Shown here one piece after another: positions 7,606-16,759 of a DNA stretch of 64,000 nucleotides. The translations under genes and the position numbers were made by a program. The notes under the pieces are model-generated. The model was not told the origin of the DNA and ran no database searches. It saw nothing but the letters and a program-made list of their open reading frames with translations. Source of the DNA: Pseudomonas massiliensis (GTDB lineage Bacteria > Pseudomonadota > Gammaproteobacteria > Pseudomonadales > Pseudomonadaceae); NCBI RefSeq assembly GCF_000826105.1, contig NZ_CCYK01000007.1, positions 2,046,001-2,110,000 of the forward strand, in the 5' to 3' direction. Position 1 is the stretch's first letter. Each line of letters opens with the position of its first letter.

Positions 7606-8745
7606 ATGACCCAGCCCTTCGTGTTCCAAAACGTAAAAACTCTTGAAGTTGCGCAGGGCGCGGCGGAGCGCCTGGGTGAGCGAGTCCGGCGCGAAGGCCT
7701 GACACGGGTGCTCCTGGTATCGGACCGGGGCGTCCATGGCTTGGGCCTGCTGGCACCCGCTCTGGCAAGCCTCGACGCCTGTGGCGTGGCGGTGGAACTG
7801 TTTCTGGAGGTGGAGGCCGACCCTAGCGCCGCCACGGTGGAAGCGGCCGCCAACATGGCTCGCCAGGGCGGCGTACAGGGCGTGATCGGCATCGGTGGTG
7901 GCAGCCCCATGGATGTCGCCAAGCTTACCGCCCTGCTGGTCGGCGGCTCCCAGCCGCTGGGCCAGCTGTATGGGGTGGATCAGGCCAGCGGCCCCCGCTT
8001 GCCGCTGATATTGCTGCCCACCACCGCAGGCACTGGTTCGGAAGTGACCCCGGTGGCTATCGTCACCACCGGCGAGGGAGAGAAAAAGGGCGTGGTGTCT
8101 CCCTGGCTGCTGCCCGACAGCGCCGTGCTCGACGCCACCCTTACCCTCGGGCTGCCCGCCAAGGGCACGGCAGCTACCGGTATAGATGCCATGGTCCACG
8201 CCATCGAGGCCTATACCGGCGTCCGCTTGAAAAACCCGATGTCCGACTGCCTGGCGCGGGAAGCTCTGCGCCTGCTCAGCCACCACATCGAAACGGCTTG
8301 CGCCAACGGCAGCGACTTGCAGGCGCGGGAAGCGATGCTGTTCGGCGCTACCCTGGCGGGCATGGCCTTCGCCAATTCACCGGTGGCGGCCGTCCATGCT
8401 CTGGCCTATCCGGTGGGCGCTCGCTTCCACGTGCCCCACGGGCTTTCCAATTCGTTGGTGCTCCCGGCTGTGCTGAGCTTCAACGCCAGCCATTGCGCAG
8501 ACCGCTACGCGGAGCTGGCCACGCTTTTGCCTGGGGGCGTAGCTGGCGCCGACGGCTTGATCCGCTGGCTCAGCGAGCTGCCCGGCCGGCTGGGGCTGCC
8601 TACTCGCCTGGGTGACGTGGGCATCGGAGCGAAGGACCTGCCGCCACTGGCCGAAGACGCCATGAAGCAGACCCGCCTGCTGGTGAACAACCCTCGGCCA
8701 CTGACCTTCGACGATGCGCTGAGGCTGTATCGGCAGGTGCTGTAA
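7606..8745 (+). CDS. Iron-containing alcohol dehydrogenase (type III)
   Basis: This 379-residue enzyme has the GGGSPMD nucleotide-binding motif (GIGGGSPMDVAK) and PTTAGTGSEVT. The metal site is seen in D-AT near 8130, GIDAMVHAIEAYT (His), and HALAYPVGARFHVPHG, which supplies the last two histidines. It oxidises or reduces primary alcohols or lactaldehyde-like substrates with NAD(P). The frame opens at 7549, but that start would sit in the terminator. ATG 7606, behind AACAAGGAC, is the better start. It ends convergently with the LysR gene at 8940, so a link to the SDR/transketolase operon beyond is only possible, not shown. Confidence 0.88.
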   Translation: MTQPFVFQNVKTLEVAQGAAERLGERVRREGLTRVLLVSDRGVHGLGLLAPALASLDACGVAVELFLEVEADPSAATVEAAANMARQGGVQGVIGIGGGSPMDVAKLTALLVGGSQPLGQLYGVDQASGPRLPLILLPTTAGTGSEVTPVAIVTTGEGEKKGVVSPWLLPDSAVLDATLTLGLPAKGTAATGIDAMVHAIEAYTGVRLKNPMSDCLAREALRLLSHHIETACANGSDLQAREAMLFGATLAGMAFANSPVAAVHALAYPVGARFHVPHGLSNSLVLPAVLSFNASHCADRYAELATLLPGGVAGADGLIRWLSELPGRLGLPTRLGDVGIGAKDLPPLAEDAMKQTRLLVNNPRPLTFDDALRLYRQVL

Positions 8746-8829
8746 GTCCTTAACCGAGCCAGTTATGAGGCGTACCTGGTGGGACCCAGTACCAGTTGGG
8801 GAATAGCCGCTGAGGAGTGTTGGCCATTT

Positions 8830-8913
8830 GGCAGCTTCGCTGCCTCCCACAGTGTGAACTGAGCCCCAGTCGTGGAGCTGCTCAGGTATTTGGTGTTCGG
8901 CAGTTTCACTGCC
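8830..8913. repeat. Two degenerate palindromic repeats (REP-like) between convergent genes
   Basis: GGCAGCTTCGCTGCC at 8830-8844 and GGCAGTTTCACTGCC at 8899-8913 are near-identical hairpins, each preceded by a TTTGG/TTCGG-type flank and followed by TCC. They sit in the 194-base gap between the convergent alcohol dehydrogenase and LysR genes and may end both transcripts. Confidence 0.45.
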
Positions 8914-8939
8914 TCCTTCAGCACTGAGAGTGTCTGGCC

Positions 8940-9857
8940 TTAGAACACAAAGCCATGGCCCATCTCGGTTTCCATCCACTGAAGGAAACGACGCACTCTT
9001 GGGAAGCTGGAATGGGCCCTTGGAAACACCAGGTGGTGAGCCGCCACCGGTGCGGTAAAGGCTTCGGGCGTTACCTCCACCAGGGCCCCAGAGGCAACGT
9101 ATTTCTGCGCCAGCAACATGCTTTCCAAGGCGAAGCCTAGTCCGTGGCTGGCGGCTTCCAGGGTCATGTAGGAGCGATCGAAACTCAGTGCATAGGGCTT
9201 TTCGGGCCGCGCCAATCCGTGCTGGGCAAACCATTCAGGCCATCGCAGCAGCGTGGCTTCCGACAGGATCAGGTCACTGCCTAGCAGGTCCAGGGCGGTA
9301 GCCACCGGGCGGCGGGCAAGCAGTCTGGGCGATGCGAGCACCGCGAAGGTTTCATGGCGCAGCGTGCGTACTTCATAGCTGGGCCAGTTGGGCGCGCCGT
9401 GGCGGATGTCGACGTCGATCTGGTCTCGGCTGAAATGGAGGGATTCATAAGAACACGACAGGCTGATCTGGATATCCGGATGGGCCAGGCGAAACGCCTC
9501 CAGCCGAGGCATCAGCCACAGCAGGCCGAAGCTAGGCGCCGAGTGCAGCCGCAGGCAGTCCAGACTCAGGTCGCTGGCGGCCCGCTCGGTGGCTACGGTC
9601 AAGCTGTGCAAGACACCGCTGACATCACGCAAATACTGCTCCCCTACTGGCGTCAGGGACACGCCCCGTGCGGCGCGCACGAACAAGGGGCGGCCGACCA
9701 GTGCTTCGAGCTTGGCCAATTGATGGCTGACCGCCGAGGGCGTAAGCCCCAGTACGTCCGCAGCTCGGGCCAGGTTGCCGAAACGGGCTGCCTGCTCGAA
9801 CGCCTGGATGGCCTTGAGTGGGGGTAGCTCTGGGGTGGGATGGTCCTGGGCGGGCAT
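8940..9857 (-). CDS. LysR-family transcriptional regulator (GcvA-like)
   Basis: A 305-residue LysR regulator. The winged HTH spans about residues 12-71 (LKAIQAFEQAARFGNLARAA, then LTPSAVSHQLAKLE), in the GcvA subgroup style. The effector domain begins near residue 95 (LRLHSAPSFGLLWLMPRLEAF). It is divergent from the SDR gene at 10031 with 173 bases between, the usual place for an LTTR controlling the neighbouring operon, so it probably senses the substrate of the SDR-MFS-transketolase pathway. Start ATG 9857 follows an AGGAGGCC ribosome-binding site. Confidence 0.88.
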   Translation of the reverse strand: MPAQDHPTPELPPLKAIQAFEQAARFGNLARAADVLGLTPSAVSHQLAKLEALVGRPLFVRAARGVSLTPVGEQYLRDVSGVLHSLTVATERAASDLSLDCLRLHSAPSFGLLWLMPRLEAFRLAHPDIQISLSCSYESLHFSRDQIDVDIRHGAPNWPSYEVRTLRHETFAVLASPRLLARRPVATALDLLGSDLILSEATLLRWPEWFAQHGLARPEKPYALSFDRSYMTLEAASHGLGFALESMLLAQKYVASGALVEVTPEAFTAPVAAHHLVFPRAHSSFPRVRRFLQWMETEMGHGFVF

Positions 9858-9916
9858 GAGGGCCTCCTTTATTCTTGTGGAATGGCCTATTGAATCACCC
9901 GGTCAGCGCCAAGGCA

Positions 9917-9929
9917 TGAATTTTTTTCA
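9917..9929. promoter_or_regulatory. LTTR-like dyad in the LysR/SDR divergent promoter
   Basis: TGAA-TTTTT-TTCA at 9917-9929 is a perfect 4-base dyad with the T-N11-A shape of LysR-family sites. It lies midway between the LysR start (9857) and the SDR start (10031). The dyad is short and AT-rich, so chance is possible. Confidence 0.35.
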
Positions 9930-10030
9930 GCACTCAATGAGCATAGCGGGATGGCTCATGCCGCCGGCGGGGCTCACTCTGAGCCAACGCTTCATGGCTT
10001 TACTCACAACAACAATCAGAGGACGCCCCC

Positions 10031-10792
10031 ATGCCCGTTCAAGGCCTGCTGCACGACAAAGTCGCAATCATCACTGGCGCCGCATCCGAGCGTGGGATTG
10101 GTCGCGCCACCGCCGCCACCTTCGCTCAGCACGGCGCCCGGGTGGTCATCATCGACCTGGACGAAGCCGCCGCCCGGGACGCCGCCGTCACCTTGGGCGA
10201 AGGGCACCTGGGCCTGGCCGCCAACGTCGCCGACGAAGCCGGTGTGCATCGGGCAGTGGCACAGGTGCTCGAGCACTTTGGCCGAGTGGACGTACTGGTG
10301 AACAACGCCGGCATTACCCAGCCCATCAAGACGTTGGACATCCGTCCTTCTGACTACGACAAGGTACTGGACGTCAGCCTACGCGGCACCCTGCTGATGT
10401 CCCAGGCGGTGATCCCTAACATGCGGGCGCGAAAGGCCGGCAGCATCGTCTGCATGTCCTCGGTGTCGGCCCAGCGCGGCGGCGGTATCTTCGGTGGTCC
10501 TCACTACAGCGCAGCCAAGGCGGGAGTACTGGGGCTGGGCAAGGCCATGGCGCGGGAATTCGGCGCGGACAACGTGCGGGTCAACTCCATCGCGCCCGGC
10601 CTGATCCAGACCGACATCACCGGCGGCCTGATGCAGGATGACCGCCGCCACGCCATCATCGAAGGCATTCCGCTGGGCCGCCTGGGCGCCGCCCAGGACG
10701 TGGCCAACGCCGCCCTCTTCCTGGCCAGCGACCTGTCCGCCTACCTCACTGGCGTGACCCTGGATGTGAACGGAGGGATGCTCATCCACTGA
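10031..10792 (+). CDS. Short-chain dehydrogenase/reductase (FabG-like)
   Basis: This 253-residue classical SDR has a TGxxxGxG cofactor loop read as TGAASERGIGRA, NNAG at NNAGITQP, catalytic Ser in MSSVSAQ, YSAAK (Tyr, Lys), and a C-terminal LTGVTLDVNGG. It probably oxidises a secondary alcohol of a polyol or sugar acid using NAD(P). It is the first gene of an operon with an MFS transporter, split transketolase and an esterase. Context suggests it makes the ketose that the transketolase then cleaves (inference). ATG 10031 follows AGAGGACGCCCCC. Confidence 0.88.
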   Translation: MPVQGLLHDKVAIITGAASERGIGRATAATFAQHGARVVIIDLDEAAARDAAVTLGEGHLGLAANVADEAGVHRAVAQVLEHFGRVDVLVNNAGITQPIKTLDIRPSDYDKVLDVSLRGTLLMSQAVIPNMRARKAGSIVCMSSVSAQRGGGIFGGPHYSAAKAGVLGLGKAMAREFGADNVRVNSIAPGLIQTDITGGLMQDDRRHAIIEGIPLGRLGAAQDVANAALFLASDLSAYLTGVTLDVNGGMLIH

Positions 10793-10876
10793 TCCGCTAG
10801 GCCGGCTTCGCCCGGCATCGCGCAAAGCGTCCTGGGCTGGTCGCCCAGGTCAATAACAACAAGAGACCCGACCATC

Positions 10877-12178
10877 ATGTTGACAACCATGCCCCTCACG
10901 GCAGCGTCGGCCGTGCGTTCCAACGCTTACCGCAAAACCGCCTGGCGGCTGATGCCGTTCCTCATGCTGTGCTACCTCTGCGCCTACCTCGACCGGGTCA
11001 ACGTCGGCTTCGCCAAGCTGCAAATGATGAACGATCTGGCCTTGAGCGAGACCGTCTACGGGCTCGGCGCCGGGGTGTTCTTCCTTGGCTATTTTCTATG
11101 CGAGGTTCCCAGCAACTTGATCTTGCACCGGGTTGGCGCGCGGCGCTGGATTGCCCGCATCATGATTTCCTGGGGCATCATCTCGGCCATGTTCGCCTTC
11201 GTCGAAACCGCCTGGCAGTTCTATGCCCTGCGCTTTCTTCTGGGCGTCGCCGAGGCCGGCCTGGCGCCCGGGCTGCTGCTGTACCTGACCTACTGGTTCC
11301 CCTCCTATCGCCGTGCCCGCATGACGGTGCTCTGGTTCATCGCCATTCCACTGTCCGGAATGATCGGCGGGCCGCTGTCCGGCTTGATCATGGCCAATTT
11401 CCAGGGCTTCCATGGCTGGGCCGGCTGGCAATGGATGTTCGTGATCGAGGCCATTCCAACCGTGGTCGTCGGGCTACTGGTACTGGCCTATCTCAAGGAC
11501 GGCGTACACCAGGCTAGCTGGCTGACCGAGGATGAAAAGGCCCTGGTCAGCAGCGAACTGGCCGAAGACAACAGCCGCAAGGTCACTCATGCGTCAGTGG
11601 GGGCCTTCATCCGCGACAAGCGGCTCTGGTTGCTGGCAGCCATCTACTTCTGCGTGGTGATGGGCCAGTATGCAGTGACCTTCTGGCTACCTACCCTGAT
11701 CCGCAACGCCGGGGTGGCCGACCCTTCGCGCATAGGTGTGATCACGACCCTGCCGTACGTCTGCGCCATCGTTGCCATGCTGTTGATGGGGCGCAGCGGC
11801 GACAAGCATCAGGAGCGCCGCTGGCACCTGGTGCTACCGATGATCGCCGGCGCGGTCGGACTGGCGCTGGCCGCCTGGCTGGGGGACAACCTGGTGCTGT
11901 CCGTGCTTAGCCTGTGCCTGGCGGCCGCCGGCGTGTTGTCCGCTTCATCGTTGTTCTGGATGCTGCCTACCACCTTGCTGGGTGGCGTATCCGCCGCCGC
12001 GGGCATCGCCGGCATCAACAGCTTCGCCAACCTGGCCGGCTTCTGCTCGCCCTATCTGATTGGCTGGGTGACGACCGCGACGGGATCGAGCGCCATCGGC
12101 ATGTACCTGATCACGGGCGTGCTCTGTATGGGCGCCACGCTGGTGCTGCGCATACCCGCCGCTTCGGTCAACCGCTGA
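10877..12178 (+). CDS. MFS transporter, anion:cation symporter (ACS) family
   Basis: This 433-residue protein has twelve predicted membrane segments. The ACS signature DRVNVGFAKLQM lies near residue 39 and the family-typical FFLGYFLCEVPSNL in helix 2. Relatives carry sugar acids, tartrate, phthalate or hydroxylated acids with protons. Its place between the SDR and the transketolase genes suggests it imports the pathway substrate. ATG 10877 is used; a second ATG at 10889 is also possible. The gap to the transketolase gene is 17 bases. Confidence 0.85.
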   Translation: MLTTMPLTAASAVRSNAYRKTAWRLMPFLMLCYLCAYLDRVNVGFAKLQMMNDLALSETVYGLGAGVFFLGYFLCEVPSNLILHRVGARRWIARIMISWGIISAMFAFVETAWQFYALRFLLGVAEAGLAPGLLLYLTYWFPSYRRARMTVLWFIAIPLSGMIGGPLSGLIMANFQGFHGWAGWQWMFVIEAIPTVVVGLLVLAYLKDGVHQASWLTEDEKALVSSELAEDNSRKVTHASVGAFIRDKRLWLLAAIYFCVVMGQYAVTFWLPTLIRNAGVADPSRIGVITTLPYVCAIVAMLLMGRSGDKHQERRWHLVLPMIAGAVGLALAAWLGDNLVLSVLSLCLAAAGVLSASSLFWMLPTTLLGGVSAAAGIAGINSFANLAGFCSPYLIGWVTTATGSSAIGMYLITGVLCMGATLVLRIPAASVNR

Positions 12179-12195
12179 GTATTGGAGTTACCACC

Positions 12196-13044
12196 ATGAC
12201 CGCTACCCTTACACAGGCACCTGGCCTGACCTTGGTCGACCGTGCCCATAACATTCGCCGCCACGCCCTGCGCATGGGCCAGGTCCAGGGCCAGGGCTAT
12301 GTCGGCCAGGCCCTGGGCGCCGCCGACCTGCTGGCGGTGGCCTACTTCCATGCGATGGATTACCGCCCGGAAGACCCGGAATGGGAAGGCCGTGACCGCT
12401 TTTACCTGTCCATCGGGCATTACGCCATAGCCCTGTACGCAGCTCTGATCGAGGCCCAGGTGATCCCCCTGGACGAGCTGGAAACCTACGGCTCGGATGA
12501 TAGTCGCTTGCCCATGTCAGGCATGGCAGCCTACACCCCTGGCATGGAAATCACTGGCGGCTCCCTGGGCCATGGCCTGGGCATTGCCGTCGGGGCTTGC
12601 TTGGGGCTCAAGCGCAAGGGCTCGGACTCATTCGTCTACAACCTGCTGTCCGACGGCGAACTCAACGAAGGCTCCACCTGGGAAGCGGCCATGTCGGCCT
12701 CTCATTGGAAGCTGGACAACCTCATCGCCATCATCGACGTGAACAACCAGCAAGCCGACGGCTATTCCAGCGAGGTACTGGCCTTCGAGCCCATCGTGGA
12801 CCGCTGGCAGGCCTTCGGCTGGTTCACCCAGCGCGTGGATGGCAACGACCTGAACGCCCTGGTGGCCGCATTCGACGGCGCCCGCCAACACCCTGGCGCC
12901 CAGCCCCGGATCATTATCTGCGACACCCGTATGGGAAAGGGCGTGCCCTTCCTTGAATCGCGGGAAAAAACCCATTTCATCCGGGTTGATGAGCACGAGT
13001 GGGACCTGGCCCTGAACCACTTGGAAGAAGGTAAACACGCATGA
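12196..13044 (+). CDS. Transketolase, N-terminal (TPP pyrophosphate-binding) subunit
   Basis: The 282 residues correspond to the N-terminal third of transketolase. GSLGHGLGIAVGACLG and SDGELNEGSTWEAAM, followed by IIDVNNQQADG, form the thiamine-diphosphate and magnesium-binding motif. The frame extends back into the MFS gene, but ATG 12196 follows TTGGAGTTA and is the natural start. The last bases overlap the next ATG (ATGA), so the two subunits are made together. Split transketolases occur in special catabolic routes, such as apulose-4-phosphate cleavage, and in some transketolase-like synthases. No kinase is present here, so the substrate may be unphosphorylated or phosphorylated elsewhere. 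Confidence 0.87.
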   Translation: MTATLTQAPGLTLVDRAHNIRRHALRMGQVQGQGYVGQALGAADLLAVAYFHAMDYRPEDPEWEGRDRFYLSIGHYAIALYAALIEAQVIPLDELETYGSDDSRLPMSGMAAYTPGMEITGGSLGHGLGIAVGACLGLKRKGSDSFVYNLLSDGELNEGSTWEAAMSASHWKLDNLIAIIDVNNQQADGYSSEVLAFEPIVDRWQAFGWFTQRVDGNDLNALVAAFDGARQHPGAQPRIIICDTRMGKGVPFLESREKTHFIRVDEHEWDLALNHLEEGKHA

Positions 13045-14063
13045 ACACCTTGAACGAACGCACCACCTCCCAGGCTGCCGCTCCGAAGAAAAAGCTCACT
13101 ACCTCGGCCATGATCGCTTCCATCGCCGCCGAGGGGCAGGCCATCCGCCCGGCGCCCTTCGGCCACGCCCTGGCGGCCTTGGCCCAGGATCGCTCGGACA
13201 TCGTCGGCCTTAGCGCCGACCTCTCCAAGTACACCGACCTGCATATTTTCGCCAAGGCGCACCCGGATCGCTTCTACCAGATGGGCATGGCCGAGCAGTT
13301 GCTGATGAGCGCGGCGGCGGGCATGGCCCGCGAGGGGTTCTTGCCCTTCGCCACCACCTATGCGGTATTCGCTTCCCGACGGGCCTACGACTTCATCTGC
13401 ATGGCGATCGCCGAGGAAAACCTCAACGTCAAGATCGTCTGCGGCCTGCCCGGCCTGACCACGGGCTACGGACCAAGCCACCAGGCCACCGATGACCTGG
13501 CGATCTTCCGGGCCATGCCCAACCTCATGATCGTCGACCCCTGCGATGCCTTGGAAATTGAACAGGCTGTGCCGGCCATTGCTGCGCATCAAGGCCCGGT
13601 TTATATGCGCCTGCTGCGAGGCAACGTACCGCTGGTGCTGGACGAGTACGGCTACCGATTCGAACTGGGCAAGGCCAAGACGCTGCGTACCGGCAGGGAC
13701 GTATTGGTCATCTCGACCGGCCTGATGACCATGCGCGCCCTGGAAAGCGCCATGGCCTTGCAGGCCGATGGCGTAGACGTGGCCGTGCTACATGTGCCTA
13801 CGATCAAGCCGCTGGACGAGCAGACCATCCTGGCCGAGGCCCGCAAGCCCGGGCGGCTCGTGGTTACCGCCGAGAACCACTCCATTATCGGCGGTCTCGG
13901 TGAAGCCGTAGCGGGATTACTGTTGCGTAACGGCGTAACGCCCACCTTCCGCCAGATCGCCCTGCCCGATGCCTTCCTGGACGCTGGCGCGCTCCCCACC
14001 TTGCACGACCGCTACGGGATTTCCACCACCGCGGTGAGCGCGCAGATCAAGGCATGGCTGTAG
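13041..14063 (+). CDS. Transketolase, C-terminal (pyrimidine-binding and C-terminal domain) subunit
   Basis: The 340 residues carry the pyrimidine domain (MGMAEQLLMSAAAGMAREG, supplying the conserved glutamate, then FATTYAVFASRRAYD) and the C-terminal domain (ENHSIIGGLGEAVA near residue 278). The N-terminal 25 residues are a Thr/Lys-rich, non-conserved lead. It overlaps the N-terminal subunit by 4 bases and must pair with it to form the active heterotetramer. Related split enzymes include deoxyxylulose-phosphate-synthase-like and apulose-phosphate transketolases. What it acts on here is open. Confidence 0.87.
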   Translation: MNTLNERTTSQAAAPKKKLTTSAMIASIAAEGQAIRPAPFGHALAALAQDRSDIVGLSADLSKYTDLHIFAKAHPDRFYQMGMAEQLLMSAAAGMAREGFLPFATTYAVFASRRAYDFICMAIAEENLNVKIVCGLPGLTTGYGPSHQATDDLAIFRAMPNLMIVDPCDALEIEQAVPAIAAHQGPVYMRLLRGNVPLVLDEYGYRFELGKAKTLRTGRDVLVISTGLMTMRALESAMALQADGVDVAVLHVPTIKPLDEQTILAEARKPGRLVVTAENHSIIGGLGEAVAGLLLRNGVTPTFRQIALPDAFLDAGALPTLHDRYGISTTAVSAQIKAWL

Positions 14064-14074
14064 CCTCAAGGCAT

Positions 14075-14094
14075 GCGGGCGCGCTAGCGCCCGC
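14075..14094 (+). other. Perfect intercistronic hairpin
   Basis: GCGGGCGC-GCTA-GCGCCCGC, 8-base arms, lies 12 bases after the transketolase stop and 21 bases before the hydrolase ATG. Without a T-run it is not a clear terminator. It may stabilise the upstream message or lower expression of the last gene. Confidence 0.5.
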
Positions 14095-14114
14095 CTCACA
14101 GGACTGAAACAGGC

Positions 14115-15065
14115 ATGAACCCCGCCGAGCTGTTGCACCCGGACTACCATTTTTTCCAGAATGAAACGCACAGCAGTTGGAGCCTGGGCGACCTGCCGAC
14201 CATCCGCGCTCGGGTTCATGCCGGTTTCAAACCCGCGTTCCAATCCCGGTCCGAACAGCGCTGGATACGCGATAACAGCGAGGCGCTGCGGCTGTGCCTG
14301 TATTGGCCAGCCCGTGTGCGTAGCGAGCAAGAGCTTGCTGCCGTGCTTTACCTTCACGGGGGCGGTTTCGTGCTGGGCTGTCCGGAAATGCAGGACGATT
14401 ACCTGGCTGATCTGGCCACGGACCTGGGCGTGCTGATCGTGGCTGTAGATTATCGCCTGGCGCCGGAACACCCTTTTCCTATCCCGTTGGAAGACTGCCA
14501 TGCCGGCCTGGCTTGGCTATTCGACCACAGCGCTGAGCTTGGGGTAGACCCGACCCGGGTAGCCCTCATGGGCCACAGCGCTGGTGGAGGCCTGGCCGCG
14601 GGCCTGGCGCTCCTGATCCGCGACCGAAGCATGTATGCTCTTTGCGGCTGCGTACTGGTGTACCCCATGCTCGACCACCGCACCGGCCAGCCCGATACCG
14701 CCGTCAACCCCAGCACCGGCACGTTCAGCTGGAACGCACCAGCCAATCAGTTCTGTTGGGCCTGCTACCGGGGCGAGCATCCCCTGTCTGACCTTCACAC
14801 AGGCTGGTACTCACCCGCACTGGCTCAGCGCCTGGACGGGTTACCCGCCACCTTCATCTGCGTCGGTGCCTTGGACCTGTTTCTGGAAGAAGATTTGGCC
14901 TACGGCGTGAAGCTATCCCGGGCCGGCATACCCGTCGAACTGCATGTGTATCCCGGCGTGCCACACATGTTCGATCAATACCCCGGGACCTTGAGCGACC
15001 AGTGCCACAACGATGTGAGCCGGGCACTGCAGCGCATGCTGACAGTGCCCACCGTTCGCCCATGA
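14115..15065 (+). CDS. Alpha/beta hydrolase of the hormone-sensitive lipase family (esterase)
   Basis: This 316-residue esterase has the HSL oxyanion motif HGGGF at 81-85 and the elbow GHSAGG with Ser155. The acid is probably in GALDLFLEED and the histidine in GVPHMFDQ near the C-terminus. Such enzymes hydrolyse short acyl or aromatic esters. It is the last gene of the SDR-MFS-transketolase run. One reading is that the imported compound is an ester or acylated polyol, freed by this enzyme before oxidation; this is inference. It ends convergently with the AlgE-like porin. Confidence 0.82.
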   Translation: MNPAELLHPDYHFFQNETHSSWSLGDLPTIRARVHAGFKPAFQSRSEQRWIRDNSEALRLCLYWPARVRSEQELAAVLYLHGGGFVLGCPEMQDDYLADLATDLGVLIVAVDYRLAPEHPFPIPLEDCHAGLAWLFDHSAELGVDPTRVALMGHSAGGGLAAGLALLIRDRSMYALCGCVLVYPMLDHRTGQPDTAVNPSTGTFSWNAPANQFCWACYRGEHPLSDLHTGWYSPALAQRLDGLPATFICVGALDLFLEEDLAYGVKLSRAGIPVELHVYPGVPHMFDQYPGTLSDQCHNDVSRALQRMLTVPTVRP

Positions 15066-15097
15066 CGGGGCAGCCGCGCCAGGCAGGCTGCTCCGGA

Positions 15098-16579
15098 TCA
15101 GTACCGCCAGATCACGTCCACGAAGGCCCGGTGCATGTAGCTGTCCACTTGGCTGCCGTAGGCGTCGCCGGGCTTGAAGACACCGCCGCGCAGGCGGACC
15201 AGGGCCGAGGGTTCGTCCAGGGATTGGCTCAGGCCAGCCGGCAGCAGGCCCTGCTTGAAGTAGCGGGTCACCACCAGGTCCATTTCCTGCCCGAGATCCT
15301 TCTCGCCGTCGCGCAGTGGCAGGCTGCTGGAAGACAAGAGCGCGCCGGTGGCGTCATCGTAGTCGTTATCGTAGGCCGTCACCCCGCGGCTGGTGATCGC
15401 CTTGTCGCCGTCGACGCGCCAGAAGCGGTGATACACCAGGCTGGCGTCATAGTCTTCGCGCAGGTTCCATGAGCCGAACAGCGTGGCGCTCTGGATATTG
15501 CTGAAGTCACCTCGGAAGGCCTCGCCAAAACGATGTACCCGGGACGTGGTGCCGGTAAAGGTCGAGCGGTTGCTCTGCAGGCCGTTCTGCTCGTAGTCAC
15601 CACTGGCGCGGGCGTAGGCCGCGCCGACCTGCCAGGATGGGTCCAGCCGCAGGCGCAGGCCAAGGTCCGTGGCCCAGCCATTGAGGTGATCGCTACTGCT
15701 GCGCTCGCTTGGCAGGTTGCCATTGCTGTCCAGGCTATTGACCTTCTCGCGGGTGCCCTTCATACCCGTGACGCTGGCCCAGTAGTTCAGGGTATTGGTG
15801 TTGCCGCGGGTACGGTAGGCCTCGCTGCTGGCATCGAGGCCGAACCAGGTCAGGTCGCCGTTCTCGGTCTTGTCCAGCGGGTCGCTGGCGCGGCCCACCG
15901 CCGCGTAATCCAGGCTGCCGTTGTCGCGACTGTGGTGGGCACGCACGCCGATCCACTGACCGGGCTGCCACTGCCAGGCGGCGTCGCCGAACAGGTGCAG
16001 GCGGTCCTTGTCGGTCGGGGCCAGTTCGCTCAGGTCGGTGCGGTAGTCGCTGAAACGCTGAGCAGTGCCCAGGTTGGCCTTGAGCAGGGTGGTGTCGAAG
16101 GTCCAGGCAAGGGCCTCGATATTGGTATCACGCCATTGGCCGTCATCGTTGCGCAGGCGCTGACGACCGAACTTCAGCAACTCGCCCGGGTATGGGGTAA
16201 GCCCGCGATAGCCGACCCAGAACTCGCGCAAGGCGAGGTAGCTCTTGTCCGCCTGACGGTCGTTGCTGCGGCTGGAGGTGGATTCGCTGGTGTTCTGCTG
16301 CAGGGTATCGGTTTCCACGATATCCGTGGCCGTCACCGCCTGGGCCTGGACATAGCCGCTCCAGGCACCACGCTGGAAGGCAGCCCAAGGACGAAGGTCC
16401 AGGCCAAAGCCATTGACATCGCCATGGGCGGCAGTGCCCAGGTCACGGTCGCCCTCGCTCTGGGCGGTGGCTTTGATCTCCAGGCCGAACCGGGTGCCGT
16501 CTGGCTGCGCCGCCAGGGCGGGAAGCGCACAGACCAAAGAACATCCAAGGCCGACCCCGGCCGTGACCCACTGCTTCAT
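15098..16579 (-). CDS. Alginate-export-family (AlgE-like) outer-membrane porin
   Basis: This 493-residue beta-barrel protein has an N-terminal signal peptide (MKQWVTAGVGLGCSLVCALP, cleaved near ALAA) and ends in Trp-Arg-Tyr, the terminal aromatic of outer-membrane barrels. Internal strings such as FGRQRLRNDDGQWRDTNIEA, TAQRFSDYRTDLSEL and KDRLHLFGDAAWQW are of the AlgE alginate-export type, and the length fits (AlgE about 490). There is no alginate biosynthesis gene nearby, so it is a stand-alone paralogue, probably an uptake channel for an anionic or aromatic substrate. It may serve the operon that ends beside it or, at a distance, the gal cluster that lacks galP. Confidence 0.75.
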   Translation of the reverse strand: MKQWVTAGVGLGCSLVCALPALAAQPDGTRFGLEIKATAQSEGDRDLGTAAHGDVNGFGLDLRPWAAFQRGAWSGYVQAQAVTATDIVETDTLQQNTSESTSSRSNDRQADKSYLALREFWVGYRGLTPYPGELLKFGRQRLRNDDGQWRDTNIEALAWTFDTTLLKANLGTAQRFSDYRTDLSELAPTDKDRLHLFGDAAWQWQPGQWIGVRAHHSRDNGSLDYAAVGRASDPLDKTENGDLTWFGLDASSEAYRTRGNTNTLNYWASVTGMKGTREKVNSLDSNGNLPSERSSSDHLNGWATDLGLRLRLDPSWQVGAAYARASGDYEQNGLQSNRSTFTGTTSRVHRFGEAFRGDFSNIQSATLFGSWNLREDYDASLVYHRFWRVDGDKAITSRGVTAYDNDYDDATGALLSSSSLPLRDGEKDLGQEMDLVVTRYFKQGLLPAGLSQSLDEPSALVRLRGGVFKPGDAYGSQVDSYMHRAFVDVIWRY

Positions 16580-16759
16580 TTGCGTTCCTTATCAGGCTGG
16601 TAATTATGCGGCGCGCGAGCGCGGCGGCGATGATAGCCTTCCGCCAGCGAGCGGCATAGCCTGTGTAACATTTTTGCAAGGTTTATTGTCCGATGAGATA
16701 CCTGCAATCTTCGCTCTGCCCGTGTCTCTGATAGACACCCCTACACTGAGTCTTTCCTT

